A stretch of DNA of 64,000 nt from Podospora pseudocomata (GCF_035222375.1 NW_026946365.1:1364001-1428000); one strand, 5' to 3'; shown: positions 12,164 to 24,715, numbered from the stretch's first letter. Program-made: numbers and translations. The notes: generated from the sequence alone by a model not told the origin.

Positions 12164-13976
12164 GGGATACAGGGATATGAGTCTGGGTATGAGGTAAGGA
12201 GAGATCTCATGATGGATATGAAAGCACATGGTTGGATGGTGGTTCGAGATGGGGACAGTGCTATAGTAAGCGAGGCAAAGAGATATGGCGGGATGGATAT
12301 CAAAAGGCGTACATATATGAATTAATGTGTAATACGATTTTCATACTTGAAGTCGCTTTCTTTGCCATGCTGAAGAACTTCTTCAAACAACCCATGCACG
12401 GCTCAACAAGTGGTAGCAGAAACGAAACGCACAACCCTCCAGATGGGACGAACCAGATCCGCAGACGAGATGGTCGTCTGGTCTCAAGATTGGGTCTCGA
12501 GATCTGTGGGCGGTGGCCTATAAAGTGGCCGATATAACGGCCATGCCGCACCTCCATGGCCACATGGGGAGCCGCCCACCACCCCCTGGAAAGGGGAATC
12601 CGTTGTGATTGTGCTCTTTAGTGCGTCTTCAGTTACAAGTTGCAAGATGGTGTTGAGACAAGTCATGTTTTCGAAGACTTGATAACGAAGCTTCAGGAAT
12701 TGGCATCGTTGTGAGGCAGCTCGAAGAAGACAAAGATAGAGAGGCTGTGGTGATGGAAATAGAAGCAGTACCAGAGCTGAGGAGCCCTCGGTTAGTCTGT
12801 GCTCTATAGGATCGTCGATGCCCCACGCTGGTGCCACCATCCATCTCTTGACTGTCTTGGTTGCTGTGTCTGCGACACGGGACGAGATGGACGGGATGAT
12901 GGGAAAGAGTCTGTTTGAGGGCGGTAGCTGGATCCCTCGAGGTGAGATCCGAGCGCGAGACTCACAGAAAAAGACAAGAGATCACAGTGACGGGAAGAGC
13001 GCTCGCAGCGGGTAAACGGCGCTGTAAAGTCACAGCAGGTGTGTGACCCTCCCAGTGTCGTGCAGGCGCAGTTGGTGCAAGAAGCGAATGAGCTTCGGGC
13101 AGCGCCGGATGTTCGTTTAAGCTTCCAACCCCCCATTCCCAAAGGGGATTAGCCCATGATCTTGGTGATCTCCAAGCGCCCGCCAAGACACACTTTCCCA
13201 GATTTCTCACTCTGAACCTGAACCTCGCCGACACTCGGCATGGGCCTGGGCAGTGGGCGAAGCGCCGCGGCCGCAGATATTGACGATTCCAGAATGCCGG
13301 GTTTGGGTATTTTCCGATATGTCTTGAAGACCATCAGCGTCACGGTCACTCACCATCACTGTCACCATCACCGCCACGCTGCAGGGCTGGATTGACGAGC
13401 CAAGTGCTGGGAAGAGAGGAACACCGACGATGGAAACCATCTCCTTCTGTCAACACACCACCACACACCACTTCTCCTCCATCAGCAGAGCAACGACACA
13501 ACGGTTTTGGGTTGATGATGGTTTCTAAGAATTGACTGCAGCATGCACATCTCCATTGGCCAATCCGTCCGAGAGCGTTGCTGCCGACCAGACGAGCTCA
13601 GGTACGGTCCATCTGCCGACTGTCAGCCCTGATTGGACTGGCTGGCATGGGGACCTGGCCGGGGGTTCACCAGCGGCACATTGACAAGACTATCAGCTCC
13701 CATCACACCCTCAATGCAGGTTGGCACACCATCTGAATGCCTCCCCACTTGCCTGTTCTGGCCCCCGTCACGTCCACATTCCCCTTGACGGCGGCTCTAG
13801 AATCGATACTTGTACTGGAGTGAATCCACCTCCTCCATGTTCTTGGGTTCTTGTTGCCTCTCGCTCGTTTGGTCCATCGACAACCACCCTTCTTTCTTCT
13901 TCAGTCCGCCCTTTTCATCATATAGTTAATTTACCTAATTCTCCCAGGCTGGATCCTGGCTCTTTACCGCTTTACA
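12164..13976. other. Intergenic, 1.8 kb, no supported gene
   Basis: Several open frames of about 60-120 codons exist on the minus strand, but none shows a domain or partner exon. GTCACC/CATCAC-type short repeats lie near 13330-13380. The last few hundred bases are probably the leader of the next gene. Confidence 0.5.
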
Positions 13977-15656
13977 ATGCTTCTCCTACCAGTTGTTCTC
14001 CTTATCCCACAGCTTGTGTCGGCCCTCCAAGTAACACCAAACTCGCCATGCGCCTCGAAATGCCTAGACTCAGACGACCTCGATGCCTCAGATCCCAATT
14101 CGTCACACACAAGAAATTCAGATGTTGTTTGCGAGGACAACAAGTTCTCGTCGGCAAAGGGACAAAAGTGGCAGACATGCATGTCATGTCTAGAGACGAG
14201 CACCTTTTCGCAAGGGGGGGAGAGCGACACAATGTGGTTCTTGTGTTAGTCATCCCTGATTCTGTATATGGAAGAGCGTTCTCACTAACAGTGTGTCCCA
14301 GATAACCTTCGATATGCTGCTGCATTCTGCGTTTTTGGGTATCCCAATGGGACAAGTATCGGGCTAGATGTTTGCACCACAACCAAGGCCTGTGGACCAT
14401 TACGAGACGGCGTCGAACACGGTCTTCTCGACCAAAAGAACATGACGGCGTACTCATACTGCAAAGCCGGCGCAGGAGGTGCCAACGACCTTTCCCATTA
14501 TGAAGGCTGCTTGTCTTGTGTTGCCCCCCATGGCTCGACAGACTACCTGACCAACTACTTCAAGGCGATAGAGGCCGGATGTGCCCAGCAACCGGCACCG
14601 GGTGTGCCTCTTGGCCTCAACGAGACTGTGTTCTCTAACAACCGAATCACCCTTGTCGATCCATCAGCACCCAAGGACGATGGCGACAGCGCGCCGGCCG
14701 TTGGCACAACCACCATCATTGGTATCGTGGCTGGAGCGGTGGTGTTGCTTCTAGTTGGCGGAGGATTCGCTTTCGTCTGCCTTCGCAAGAGGAAGAACAA
14801 GACCAGACGTGCCAGCGCCGAAGCCGACTTCTACAGCAACTTTGGTGTCGGTGGTCATGGCCACCGTCCCAAGTCATCTATCTCTTTCCAATGCCAGACA
14901 CACATGATGTCCCCTCGCTTCTGGCCCGGAGCGGAAGAGGGCATCTCCCCTGCCACCGAGCAGAGCCCAACGGACACCCAACTCCAGAGGTCATCTATCT
15001 ACAAGCCCCCCATGGGCGGCATCGACGCCATCTCTTCCTACCCCACCAAAGAAAACCGTTACAGTGTGCAACAGAAACAACAAGACGATTCCATCGCCAC
15101 CGCTCCCCACAAGATGGGTATGCCCCTCCACCAAATCACCACCACCCTTCCCCCCGCCTCTCCTCCCCAGGTGTACACGGCCTCCTCCGAAAAAGTCTAC
15201 TACTCCCCCTCAGACTTCAAGTCCCCCCTATCAGCCGACTCGGTCCGCAGCACCGCTGCTCTTTTACCGGCTATCAAGCCCTACATCCCAGCTGAATACG
15301 GCGTCGTTGGTCAAGCGCAGCCCTACCCCCAACCTCAAGTTCCCAGCCCAGCTCCCACCGTCACATCTTTTGGTCAAAGCCCAACGTCTGCCGTGTCAGC
15401 TCCAGGAACGGGGATGACGCCGCTGCTGAGGGGCAACCCTTGGTCCGCCGCTCTAGAGAAGCCCCAGCGTCCAGTTATTAATGTACCGCCGCCTCCGCCG
15501 CAGCAGAAGAAGGGGAGGGAGAGCGTGATGATGGTTGGGTTGGGGATTGATGCCGGGGCGGTGCCGCCCAAGAGGAAGGGGACGCCGACGCCGACGGGGA
15601 GTCCGGTGGAGAGTGTGGAGATCAAGACTGCTTTTAAGGCGCCGCCGAGGAGGTGA
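13977..15656 (+). CDS. Secreted-type Cys-rich single-pass membrane protein, paralogue B
   Basis: join(13977..14244, 14302..15656), 540 aa. Signal peptide MLLLPVVLLIPQLVSA is followed by a Cys-rich ectodomain (TPNSPCASKC, CMSCLE, YNLRYAAAFC, ACGPLRDGVEH, GCLSCVAPHG). One transmembrane helix lies at about residues 222-248 (IIGIVAGAVVLLLVGGGFAFV), then the basic LRKRKNK and a long Pro/Ser-rich cytoplasmic tail. It matches paralogue A at 5178 in Cys pattern, in the phase-1 first intron before YNLR, and in transmembrane position. The second intron of paralogue A, which falls just before CGPL, is absent here, so one copy lost or gained it. The gene ends directly in a 40-nt T-rich tract. Function unknown; a cell-surface role is inferred from topology. 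Confidence 0.82.
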
Positions 15657-16950
15657 TTTTTTTTTTCTTTTATCTTTTTTTCTTTTTTTTTCTTTTTTTT
15701 TGTTCCCGAATATACCTATGAGCATACCATACCCTATTGCACCGCCAGGTGCTTTTCTTTGAATGTATTATTTATGGAATTAAGTGGATGGGTGGGATGG
15801 TGTTTGTTAGCGACCATGGGACATATGGACTAAGTAAGGTATTGGTGTTTTGGGCGTTTGTCTATTTGAGATGTACACATATCATATCACATCATCTGCC
15901 TGTCCACCTATCTACCCTACCTACCTACCTACCAAAGAGGAGAATATAACTTGTATATCAAATCTTTCTCCGTTTCATTCTATCAACCTCCTCTCCTCGC
16001 TTCACTGTAACATACCGTCAAAACCACAAATGTCGAAGATATCTACCGCAGCGGGAGGGGGGGGAGGACATGATAGTAAATAAGAGAGCAAAAAAATATA
16101 AGCAAAGTCTCCGGTTCTGGCTGGCCTGTAACCTCCTGCTTGCTACGACCACCACAACCCTGCTTTTTTTCACCAAGCCCTTGGGACATTCGTTCCATTT
16201 ACTGAGATGAAGCTACTTCGCTGGGGAAGTGGGAGTCGGGGGAGGTATATATTGGGTGGGTGTTTGCTTATGAGTCGGTTAGGTAGAAAGATGGTGGGTG
16301 GGTGGGTGTTTCGGTGATTGACTTTTTGTTTGTGTGGGCTGGGTTAGGCTGATAATAAGAGTAGATAGAACTGTAGCATCGATGGCGCGATATACCACGT
16401 CGGATATTCTGTAGGTAGACAGACAGCCATCTAGGCATTGTCACGTCTTTCTTCACAGAGACCTGGTAATCATGTGAATCAGCGAAACTTTTTATTGAGC
16501 CTCGCTACCTGAGTAGGAAAATAGGACGGAACCATGGGTGAGACGTCTCATAAGAGTCCCCTAATACCCATCCGAAATCAGCTTCCTCCCCTTCTTCACC
16601 GTGTCAAATGAGGCGCATAACCATCCCAACTCCAGCTTGAAGACTCCTCCCCGGCTCCCTTCCATCATTTTTGATGCCAGAAGTCCTCAAAGCAGACCCC
16701 CTTGATAGCCATTTTGATGATCCCCAGCGCCTTTTCCTCTTGTCTAAACACCATTTTCCTCCTGTTCCGAGACCATTTCCCTCCCACTTGAGACCCTTAC
16801 CCCCCTTTTGAATCCATGGAGGAGGAGATGAAATGCCCTCAGAAACCAGATGTCCCCCTTTCCACCACCAAACAAACACCGTTTTGTCTGATAACTCCCC
16901 ATCAGCCCGAATGATGTCGAGACCACCACCACTGAACTGGTTCCACTCTA
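15657..16950. other. Intergenic with T-rich tract and TACC repeats
   Basis: A TTTTC-type pyrimidine tract (about 15657-15700) starts right after the upstream stop codon, and a CTAC/CTACC microsatellite lies near 15914-15934. Weak minus-strand open frames at 16.6-16.9 kb sit downstream of the decayed gene at 16951 and may be more of its debris; nothing is recognisable. Confidence 0.45.
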
Positions 16951-18053
16951 CTAGTGAACTGAGTGCTCTGAAGCAACGTACAGGTACTCGTCAATGTCCG
17001 GCTTGATACCGTGGAAATGTCCGATGGTCTGAGAGTACTGCGCCAGAATCTTGTCAATCTCCCCCCTCAATTAAGCCTCGTCCAAGTCAAACTCATTATC
17101 TCCCAGAAATAAAGTCCTCATATTCAAGATCCACCAGCAACGCTTGAACTCCAATTGCGTCTCCGGATCTCTCCCACCGGTCGGCGGGCATAGGACCCGG
17201 CTCTTTCATGTACCCCTTGAAAGCATAGATGCTTGCCACACCAGCATCAAGAAACTCGAGGACTTCGGGAAACAGTCTCAGGGTCTTCTCCAGATGCATA
17301 ACACTCCGACAGCCCCTTTCAATCTCCTGTAATGCCTGGCTGAGACAGACGAGCGGATAATGATCAGTGTCGGTAAGATAGGCTGTAATGCGCGCCTTCA
17401 GCGCTGTGAAAGCCTGACTAGCCTTGACTTGTGTGGTGATGCTGGCTACGGCGTCTGCGAACTCCTTGTTCATCCAACCACTCTTTTGCCCCGACCTATT
17501 GATCGTCAGCAAGCCATCATGGCCAATGCAGAGATCCTCTATCGCGAAGGTCTTTTTGATGTGCTTATGGAGACCGATCTGTTGCAGGGAGCGAATAGAT
17601 CCATGCATGTTCAATGCCACCTGCGCAGCTGTGCACTTGCCGCCGCATCGACGTTGGCTGACGGGGGGGCGCCTCGTTCAAATCTTCAAAAATCTTCAGC
17701 AACTTGGAACTATGTGCCAAAGAGCGAATGCTGTCCTGCCGTGACCTGGTTGCTTTATTGAACAACCACATCCAGTCGGTGTTGGAATCGATATCAACGA
17801 AGTCGTCCGGCTGAGGGTTCATAATGGTCGACATCTCCTTGGGGTCGAAGATGATATTCGAGAGCCGAGAAATTCGCTGAAACATGGACAGGAAAGATAG
17901 TTGAAGGCGCAAGTAAGTGAGGTCGAGCCGTCTGAAGATAGCTCGAAGGCGTTCAGTGATTGATTGAAGGCCTCAAGTAACTGGTTGAAGGTATCAAGAG
18001 ACTCCGTTCAGAAGGGGTAGAGGACGAAGTTGTTGGGTGGAAGAAGAAGACAT
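16951..18053 (-). pseudogene. Decayed gene, copy 1 of a tandem pair, unknown family
   Basis: Coding-like protein segments lie on the minus strand in shifting frames: an MSSSSTQQLRPLP start (18053), a segment rich in hydrophobic/acidic residues (about 17.57-17.92 kb), a 174-codon segment (17096-17620) and a tail ending at 16951. At least three frame changes and one internal TAA separate them, so no single product is possible without several undetected introns. The segment LDAGVASIYAFKGYMKEPGP followed by ADRW aligns with LESDAAIVSAVTLGLEGPGS followed by MDHW in the neighbouring copy at 18.6-19.3 kb. Both copies continue with a similar acidic and ILAQ/LLAM-type helix, so they are diverged duplicates. 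I do not recognise the family. A spliced gene with unusual introns is the alternative. Confidence 0.55.
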
Positions 18054-18576
18054 CCAAAATCCTCAAGCAGGAAAAGAAGGGGGCATTCATACCTGTCCCT
18101 CCACCTCTCTGCCGAAGCTTCTCCTCTCTCAACAAGGCAGGAGCACCTTTTGGAAAACGTCACCAGAACCTTCTCTAGAGGTCCTCATCTCTACCGTAGG
18201 CTTCCAATCATGCGGTTCACCTGAACTTTGACCCCCAAGAGATCTCGATTAGCTACAAGAGCGCAGATAATCTAACAGATAAGATATTGGATGACACTGT
18301 ATAGAGCAGAGATGACAATGGAATCTTCTGCTGTGGCTTGACCCACGACACTGAACTGGCCCGATTGATAGCTACAACCAGCCTCTCCAATCGCTATCCT
18401 CCACAGACACAAGCTCTCAAACACAGCAGGGGGCCCTACTCTTCATTACCCCTTTCGAAATCAGCGCACAACCCATCCCCAAGCCTCATAGGAAGCCCTC
18501 TCTGCTATCAACCCTGCCATAATCGTCCGACTCCCCTCATTCCCCAGCTCGAAGACAGAATGCCCAGATGCGCCCG
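18054..18576. other. Spacer between the two decayed copies
   Basis: About 0.5 kb that would be the upstream region of copy 1. It carries a CCTCTC/AACAAGGCAGGAGCACC-type stretch resembling one upstream of copy 2 (near 19400-19440), which suggests the promoters were duplicated along with the genes. Confidence 0.4.
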
Positions 18577-19306
18577 TCATACCGGAGCATCCCACTGATC
18601 AGTGCAAAACGAAAACTCGCCATTCAAAGAAGCGATGTGACCGATGTGAATGTGGTAGTTCCAGAGCGAACGATTCACCATTGCCAGCAGCCTCTCCGGA
18701 TCCTGCAGTAGCAACTCATCCCAGTCCTCTTCCGCGCGGCTCTCAATCTCGGCTGTCTGCTTTGAATCGTGTCCAGTGGTCCATAGTCAGCGAACCTGGC
18801 CCCTCGAGCCCAAGCGTGACAGCAGAAACGATGGCTGCATCAGACTCGAGCTGCTTGAGCGCTTTCGTACACATATCCCAAGTATTGTGCAGCTGTTTGA
18901 GAGTCGGGAATTCCCGAGTCTCTCCTGAACACTCGTACTGATTGACATCTTCAGCCAAATCCTTCGCACATTCGATATTATTGTCGAGGACCCCAAGACC
19001 CGCAATAGAGCTGTATCCGACCAAGAGTTTTCCGCAACTCAAGGAACGCAGTGTGATGAGAGGACTTTGCTCTGAACTTCTGAGAAAGCCTCCTGGATGT
19101 TGGCCTTGACGTGTCTTTGGGAAAGCTCAACGGACCAGAGCGACTCAGGATCAAGATCAACGAGCATCTCAGGTAAATTCCCTGACCGGCTCGTCCTCAC
19201 GGCGTCGCTTGCGGGAAGATGAAGACGCAGTCGTGGTCTGGTTGTTCGAGGAGTTACCGGAGGTGGGTTGGTCACCTAGAGACACGCCTTGATCGGATCT
19301 AGCCAT
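18577..19306 (-). pseudogene. Decayed gene, copy 2 of a tandem pair, unknown family
   Basis: The minus strand starts at an ATG (19306) with a Ser/Thr-rich, basic segment containing SSSSRKRRREDE (a possible nuclear-localisation signal). It then changes frame to LPEMLVDLDPESLWSVELSQ, changes again to a 99-codon segment (18743-19042, LDNNIECAKDLAEDV, LKQLHNTWDMC), and once more to an acidic LLLQDPERLLAMV tail stopping at 18577. About three frame changes occur within 0.7 kb, without clean [12 protein letters not shown] introns at the joins. The third and fourth segments align with the 3' half of copy 1. It lies directly upstream of copy 1 on the same strand, consistent with old tandem duplication followed by decay. 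Family not recognised. Confidence 0.55.
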
Positions 19307-19885
19307 GACGAAGGCCGAATGACTTCCCAAGGGAGGAGAAGTGGTTGTTTAGAGGAAGAAGAATCAGAGGCCTGTAGCAAAGAAGAAGAGAGTACTTACA
19401 CCTGACCCAGCCCTCTCAAGCAGGCAAGAGCAGGCAAAGAACCACCTTCAACGCCCTATGTCAACCTCAACCTCCCCGAGATGCCTGATCTATCTGTAGG
19501 CAGCCAGATAGGTATCATACTGGAATCTCTCGCTGACCTCCTGTACGACGTGATTGCACATACCTACAAGACGTGACATCTACCTGGCAGGGCAGCACAC
19601 ATCTTGCTCATGTCCGAGCTGTCAAGGTCGCCGCAAAACAAACCACACAGGAACCATATATAGCTTGATAAACCTCATAATAAGACTCGGTAGACATCAC
19701 ACCCCAAAGGCGCCCTAGCCTGATATCCCTGGGCAGGTGGTCGCCTTATCATCCGACCATTTTCCCCCATCAATTTCGAAATGAAATCTCACAGGGTCAC
19801 CATCATGAACCAACATGTAAAACCAAAAACCCATGAAATTCTACTCGAGTTTCCACAAGACACCTGTCTAGAACACTTATGAAAA
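19307..19885. other. Intergenic, upstream of decayed copy 2 and downstream of the coiled-coil gene
   Basis: Contains a GTAAGT-like site on the minus strand near 19396 and the pyrimidine/adenine-rich 3' flank of the coiled-coil gene. No gene seen. Confidence 0.4.
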
Positions 19886-21664
19886 TCAAACCTCAAATAT
19901 CTCTCCCACCCCCACCCCCTCCCCCCCTCCCCTCCGATTCTCCACCAAATCCAACCTCCACCCCTCCCAATTCTTCAACCCCCTCTTAATCTCCTTGATC
20001 CTCTCCAACCTCTTCCTCCCCTCCTCCTCCTGCGCCCGCCTAAACGCCTCCTCATCAAACTCCAGTTCATCATCATCATCGTCCAAAAACCCATCATCCT
20101 GATGTCCGTGTCCGTGATGATGCCCATGATGTTGATGGCCACCACCAGTCAGAGCACTCAACCCGCTACTAATCAACTGCCCAAACCCACCCCCCTGCCC
20201 GTGCCCCTGTCCCGGTCCCGGTCCCCCTCCCCCCAAGTCAACATTCTCATACATCTCCCCCTCAGGCCCAACCTGCATCTCCTTCCTCTTCTCATGCCAA
20301 ATCCCCCTCCTCAAATCCGCATTCTCCCCCTCCAGCTCCCTGATCCTCCTTTCTAATCGGGCTCTCTCCTCATCAATCAGCTCATCAACACCCTCATCAT
20401 CCCCTCCCCCCTCCTGCGCGTCCTTTTTCCTCAGCTTCAAATTCTCCGCCTCCACCTTCTCCAATTGCCCCTGAACCTCCCCTAATTCCTTCTCCAATTT
20501 CTCCTTCTCCCTCTTCAACCCCTGCATCCGTGCATCGTGCTCCTTATGCAACGTAGTAAGCGTAACAACCTTCTTCTCCAACCCCTCCACCTTTTTCACC
20601 AAACCCTCCTTCTCTTCCCTCACCTCCTTGGCCTCCTTCTCCAACTGGCTCGCCTTCGTCTCAGCCGACGACCTAGCCGAACCCTCCTTGACAACCTTCT
20701 CACTCACCCTCTCGAGCGCAACCTTCAAATCCCCCACCTCTCTCTGCGCCAACCCCGCCGCCCTCTCCGCCCTACCCAGCTTCTCCTCCAACGCAGCCAC
20801 CTGCTCGTTCTCCCCACCACCCGCGCTCAACCTCTCCACCTGCGCCCTCAACCGTCCCATCTCCAGCTCCATCGTCTGAATTGTCTCCCTCGCCCGCTCC
20901 AGCTCAGCAGCTGGTGGCGGGCTCGCAACAGAAATACTCCCACCCCCACCCCCATGCCCCTTCCTCTGCGCCATGAGCTGCTGATTCTGCCTCTTCAAAC
21001 CCTCGATTTCATTCTTGAGCTTTTCCACCTCCCCATCATCATTCTTTCCCCCCTCAGCCTCCCTCAAATCCTCAAGCTCACCCTCCACCCTCCCCAACTT
21101 CCTCTCCAACTCTTTGGCTTCCTTCTCCCACCTCCCCTTTTCCTTTTCCAGTTCCTCAATTTTTGCTTGTTGCTTCCGGTAGATATCCATCGCCGTCTCC
21201 CCACCTTCCCCCCCCAACCCAGGACTGAGAGGCCCTAACCCCCCAGCACCACCCGCACCACTTCCCAGGGAAATCGACCCCTGTCGGAAACTCGTCGAGC
21301 GAGCCTTGGACGCCTGGGCAAGTGACGACGGTGGTGCGCTTAAGGTCGGGGAGCCGGCGCTGTCAACAGCTTCCTCTTCTTCCGCGGGAGGAGGAGGAGG
21401 AGGAGGGGGAGCAACAGCATCGGCGGTTGGCTCGGGGGTCCCAGTCGCGGGGGTATCAGTCGCGGTGTCTTTCTCGTCGCCAGTGTCCTTTGTTTTCTTG
21501 CCCGTCTTTTTGGCCTTCTTCTTCATTGCCTCGACCTATACCACAACAGGAAACAGTTAGAACCCGGGGGTGGGGAGGTAGCAGCACTGTCGTGGGGGGG
21601 GAAGACAAACCCTCTTCTTGGCCGCGGCGAGCTTCTCAGCTCGTTCCTTTTCTTCGTCGGCCAT
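19886..21664 (-). CDS. Long coiled-coil protein with acidic and His/Gly-rich C terminus
   Basis: complement(join(19886..21535, 21611..21664)), 567 aa. Exon 1 gives MADEEKERAEKLAAAKKR, and splicing in phase 0 (intron 21536-21610) continues VEAMKKKAKKTGKKTK. A poly-Pro ([10 protein letters not shown]) and Ser/Gly-rich linker precede near-continuous heptad coiled coil (about residues 135-430) broken by Gly patches. Next come a GGGHQHHGHHHGHGHQ stretch, an acidic DDDDDELEFDEE run, and a conserved-looking end with IKEIKRGLKNWEGWRLDLV and a GEIFEV terminus. Related fungal proteins are often annotated as M-protein-repeat or golgin-like; I see neither a GRIP nor a GRAB domain, so a Golgi-tether role is only a guess. 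The antisense open frame at 20.5-21.2 kb is a shadow. Confidence 0.8.
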
Positions 21665-22247
21665 TTTTGCTGTTTTTTTCAATGTCTCAACCGGTTACTG
21701 TCCTTGACGTAAGAAAAGATGGCAGGAAACATCAGAGTTGGACGTGAAAAGAGCTTAGTTGTTGCAAGGTGGGAGCAAGTCGCATGGGCGAAGGTGGCAT
21801 CAAAGCAACAAGCCACAAAGGCCAACCAGTTACCAGGTAAGCTGGGTGCCCTGAGGGCCCCATAGCGCCCAATGCACACTTCCCTGTCAGTAAGCCACAG
21901 GGGTACAGGGGTACTGGGGTACCCAAAGGTGACGCCATTCTTCTGTCTCAACAACTCCCCCTTTAAAACATCTCTCCCAAAACATACACACATGACAGTC
22001 AGGCAAGAGTTAACGTCATAAGCGGTCTATTGCTTCCATCATCATGCTATACTATTCATAAACGCAGTTATTCCCGCAAAAAACAAAAACCCAACCATAC
22101 AGCATTTCCACCCGACAGTTTTCCCATCGGTCCAATCCTTTTAAAATCACCAAATTGACAGGCCTGGTTACCGTCTACCTACATTATTGCAACTTTTTAC
22201 ATTGGATTTTTTGTATCCTCGTCCCCTCTCGACCTTCCTCTCCCTCT
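21665..22247. other. Intergenic between coiled-coil gene 5' end and transketolase 3' end
   Basis: No gene seen. A GGGTAC-rich patch (about 21898-21925) and A-rich stretches are present. The left part should be the coiled-coil gene's promoter and the right part the transketolase 3' UTR. Confidence 0.5.
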
Positions 22248-24715
22248 TTAGAGGATCTGCTGGAAAGCGCGGTTGATGGGCGAGCGGACGGGGACACCCT
22301 TCCAGAAGTCAATGGTCTGGAGGGCGCGCTTGGCAATACCCTCGGGGGTGAACTCAAACTTGGCATAGACGTCCTTGTAGGGGCCCGAAGCACCGAAGCG
22401 GTTCAGGCCGAACTGCTCGTGAGTGTACTTCTCCCAGCCCATGGTGGACATGACCTCAATGGACAGAGAGGGGATGCCGTCGGGGAGAACGCTGAGCTGG
22501 TAGTCCTTGGGCTGGGTGTCAAACACCTCAAAGCAGGGAAGAGAGACGACACGGGCCTTGATGCTGTGCTTCTCGGCGAGGAGCTTGACGGCGTCAATGG
22601 CAATGCAGACCTCGGAACCGGTGGAGACAAGGGTGATGTCGGCACCCTCCTGCTCGTGGAGGACGTAGCCACCCTTGATCGCCTTCTCGATGGTGGAGCC
22701 CTCCAGCTGGGGAAGGTTCTGGCGGGAGAGAGCGATGATGCTGGGGGTGTGCTTGGAGGTGAGAGCGACGTAGTAGGCAGCCGACGTCTCGTTGCCATCG
22801 GCGGGGCGCCAGACCATGCAGTTGGGAAGGGCGCGGAAGTGAGTGAGGACCTCGATAGGCTGATGGGTGGGACCATCCTCGCCAAGACCAATGGAGTCGT
22901 GGGTGGCGACCCAGATGGCGCGGACCTGGGACAGGGCGGAGAGACGGACGGCACCGGCGGCATAGGACACGAAGTTGAGAAAAGTACCGCCGTATGGAAT
23001 GATGGTACCATAGGCAGCGAGACCGTTCATGATGGCGCCCATGCCGTGCTCACGGACGCCATAACGGATGTAGCGGCCGTCGTATGTGCCGAGGCCGGTC
23101 GCCGGGGGCTGGAAGTCGATCGAGCCCTTGGAGCGGGTAAGGTTGGAGCCGGTCAAATCGGCGGAACCACCGACAAGCTCGGGGACGGCATCGAAGATCT
23201 TGTTGATGACAATCTCGGAAAGCTTTCTGGAAGCAACGGCGGCGTCGGCAGGGGTGTAGACGGGGAGGTTCTTCTCCCAGCCCTCGGGAAGGTCACCCTT
23301 CTGGCGACGGACGAGGTCGGCGGCCTCACCCTTGTACTCCTCAGAGTACTTGGCGAACAGCTTGTTCCACTCCTCCTCGGCGGCGGCGCCGGCGTTGGAA
23401 GCCTTGCGGCAGTGGTCATAGACCTCCTGGGGAACGTCGAAGCTCTTCTCGGGGTCGAAGCCGAACTTCTCCTTGAGCTGCTTGATGTCGTCAGCCTTGA
23501 GGGGAGCACCGTGGACACCGTGGGTGCCCTGCTGCTTGGAGCCGAAACCAATGATGGTCTTGAGCTGGATAAGCGTGGGCTTGTCCTTGACCTCCTGGGC
23601 CTTCTTGAAGGCGTGGAGGATGCCCTCGAGGTCGTTGTCACCGTCCTCGACGGTGATGGTGTGCCAGCCGTAAGACTCGTATCTCTTGAGGACGTCCTCA
23701 GTGAAAGCCTGGTTGGTGTCGCCGTCGATGGTGATGTGGTTGTCGTCCCAGACGGCAATGAGGTTGCCGAGCTGGAGATGGCCGGCGAGAGAGCAGGCCT
23801 CGGAGGAGACACCCTCCATCAAGCAGCCGTCGCCGAGGAAGGCGTATGTGTAGTTGTCAACGAGGTCGTAGCCGGGCTTGTTGAAGACGGCGGCGGTGTG
23901 GGCCTGGGCCATGGCAAGACCAACAGCGTTGCTGATACCTTGGCCGAGAGGGCCAGTGGTGACCTCGACACCGGGGGTGTCATGGGCCTCGGGGTGACCG
24001 GGGGTGATGCTGTCGACGGTCTATAGTTATGGCTGTCAGAATGCTGGCCAACACTGGAAGGCAGAAAATAAGCCCCAACTTACACGGAAGGCCTTGAGGT
24101 CATCAATGGAGAGGGCATAGCCGTAAAGGTGGAGGAGGGCATATTGGAGCATGCAGCCGTGGCCGTTACTGTAGGTTCATGCGGTTAGATCATGGCTCAC
24201 TCATCCCACAGCAAGCTGTGTGTAAGCTGGGGGCTCAAGCGAGAGAGGAGCACTTACGAGAGAACAAATCTGTCGCGGTTGAGCCACTTTGGGTTCTTGG
24301 GGTTGAATCTCATGATCTTGTTGAAAAGAACGTGGGCAACTGGTGCCATGCCCCTACACTGGTGTCAATAACCTCAAGCCTTGGTTGCGCCGGCATCGGG
24401 CAGTCCGTGTTTTTGACGCCATCGTCGCGGGGAGCTTACATTGGGGCACCGGGGTGACCGGAGTTGGCATGAGCGGTCGCATCGGCCTGGAGGAGAGAAA
24501 AGGTGAGTGGCTGGCCATGATGAATGCGTTCTCAACAGTGTTGCCGTCGCCGAATTGGACACATGGTGGAATGCGAACAAGATTGCGATGGCGGGGGCGG
24601 GGTTCCCTTTTTTTTTTCTGTTGAGAGACTCTTTTCGGGATGGAGGGGTCCGTTTACTTACGGCCAGAACACGGATCGTGTTGATGGTCTTGGTGTCAAC
24701 CTCGGTGAAGCCCAT
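22248..24715 (-). CDS. TKL1: Transketolase
   Basis: complement(join(22248..24020, 24084..24168, 24258..24353, 24440..24486, 24662..24715)), 684 aa, the usual transketolase length. The enzyme moves two-carbon ketol units in the non-oxidative pentose phosphate pathway with thiamine diphosphate and Mg. Exons 1-4 spell [50 protein letters not shown] and [17 protein letters not shown]. Exon 5 holds [19 protein letters not shown], the ThDP motif starting [13 protein letters not shown], then the pyrimidine-binding and C-terminal domains ([21 protein letters not shown]). All four introns have GTAAGN donors, and the phases close exactly. Five small 5' exons and one large 3' exon. A 623-codon plus-strand open frame antisense to exon 5 is a codon-bias shadow. 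Confidence 0.97.

Noticed and set aside
22155-24026. 623-codon plus-strand open frame over transketolase
   Set aside because: Exact antisense of the large transketolase exon; arises from strong GC3 codon bias, with Val/Leu/Gly/Asp-rich nonsense and no domain.
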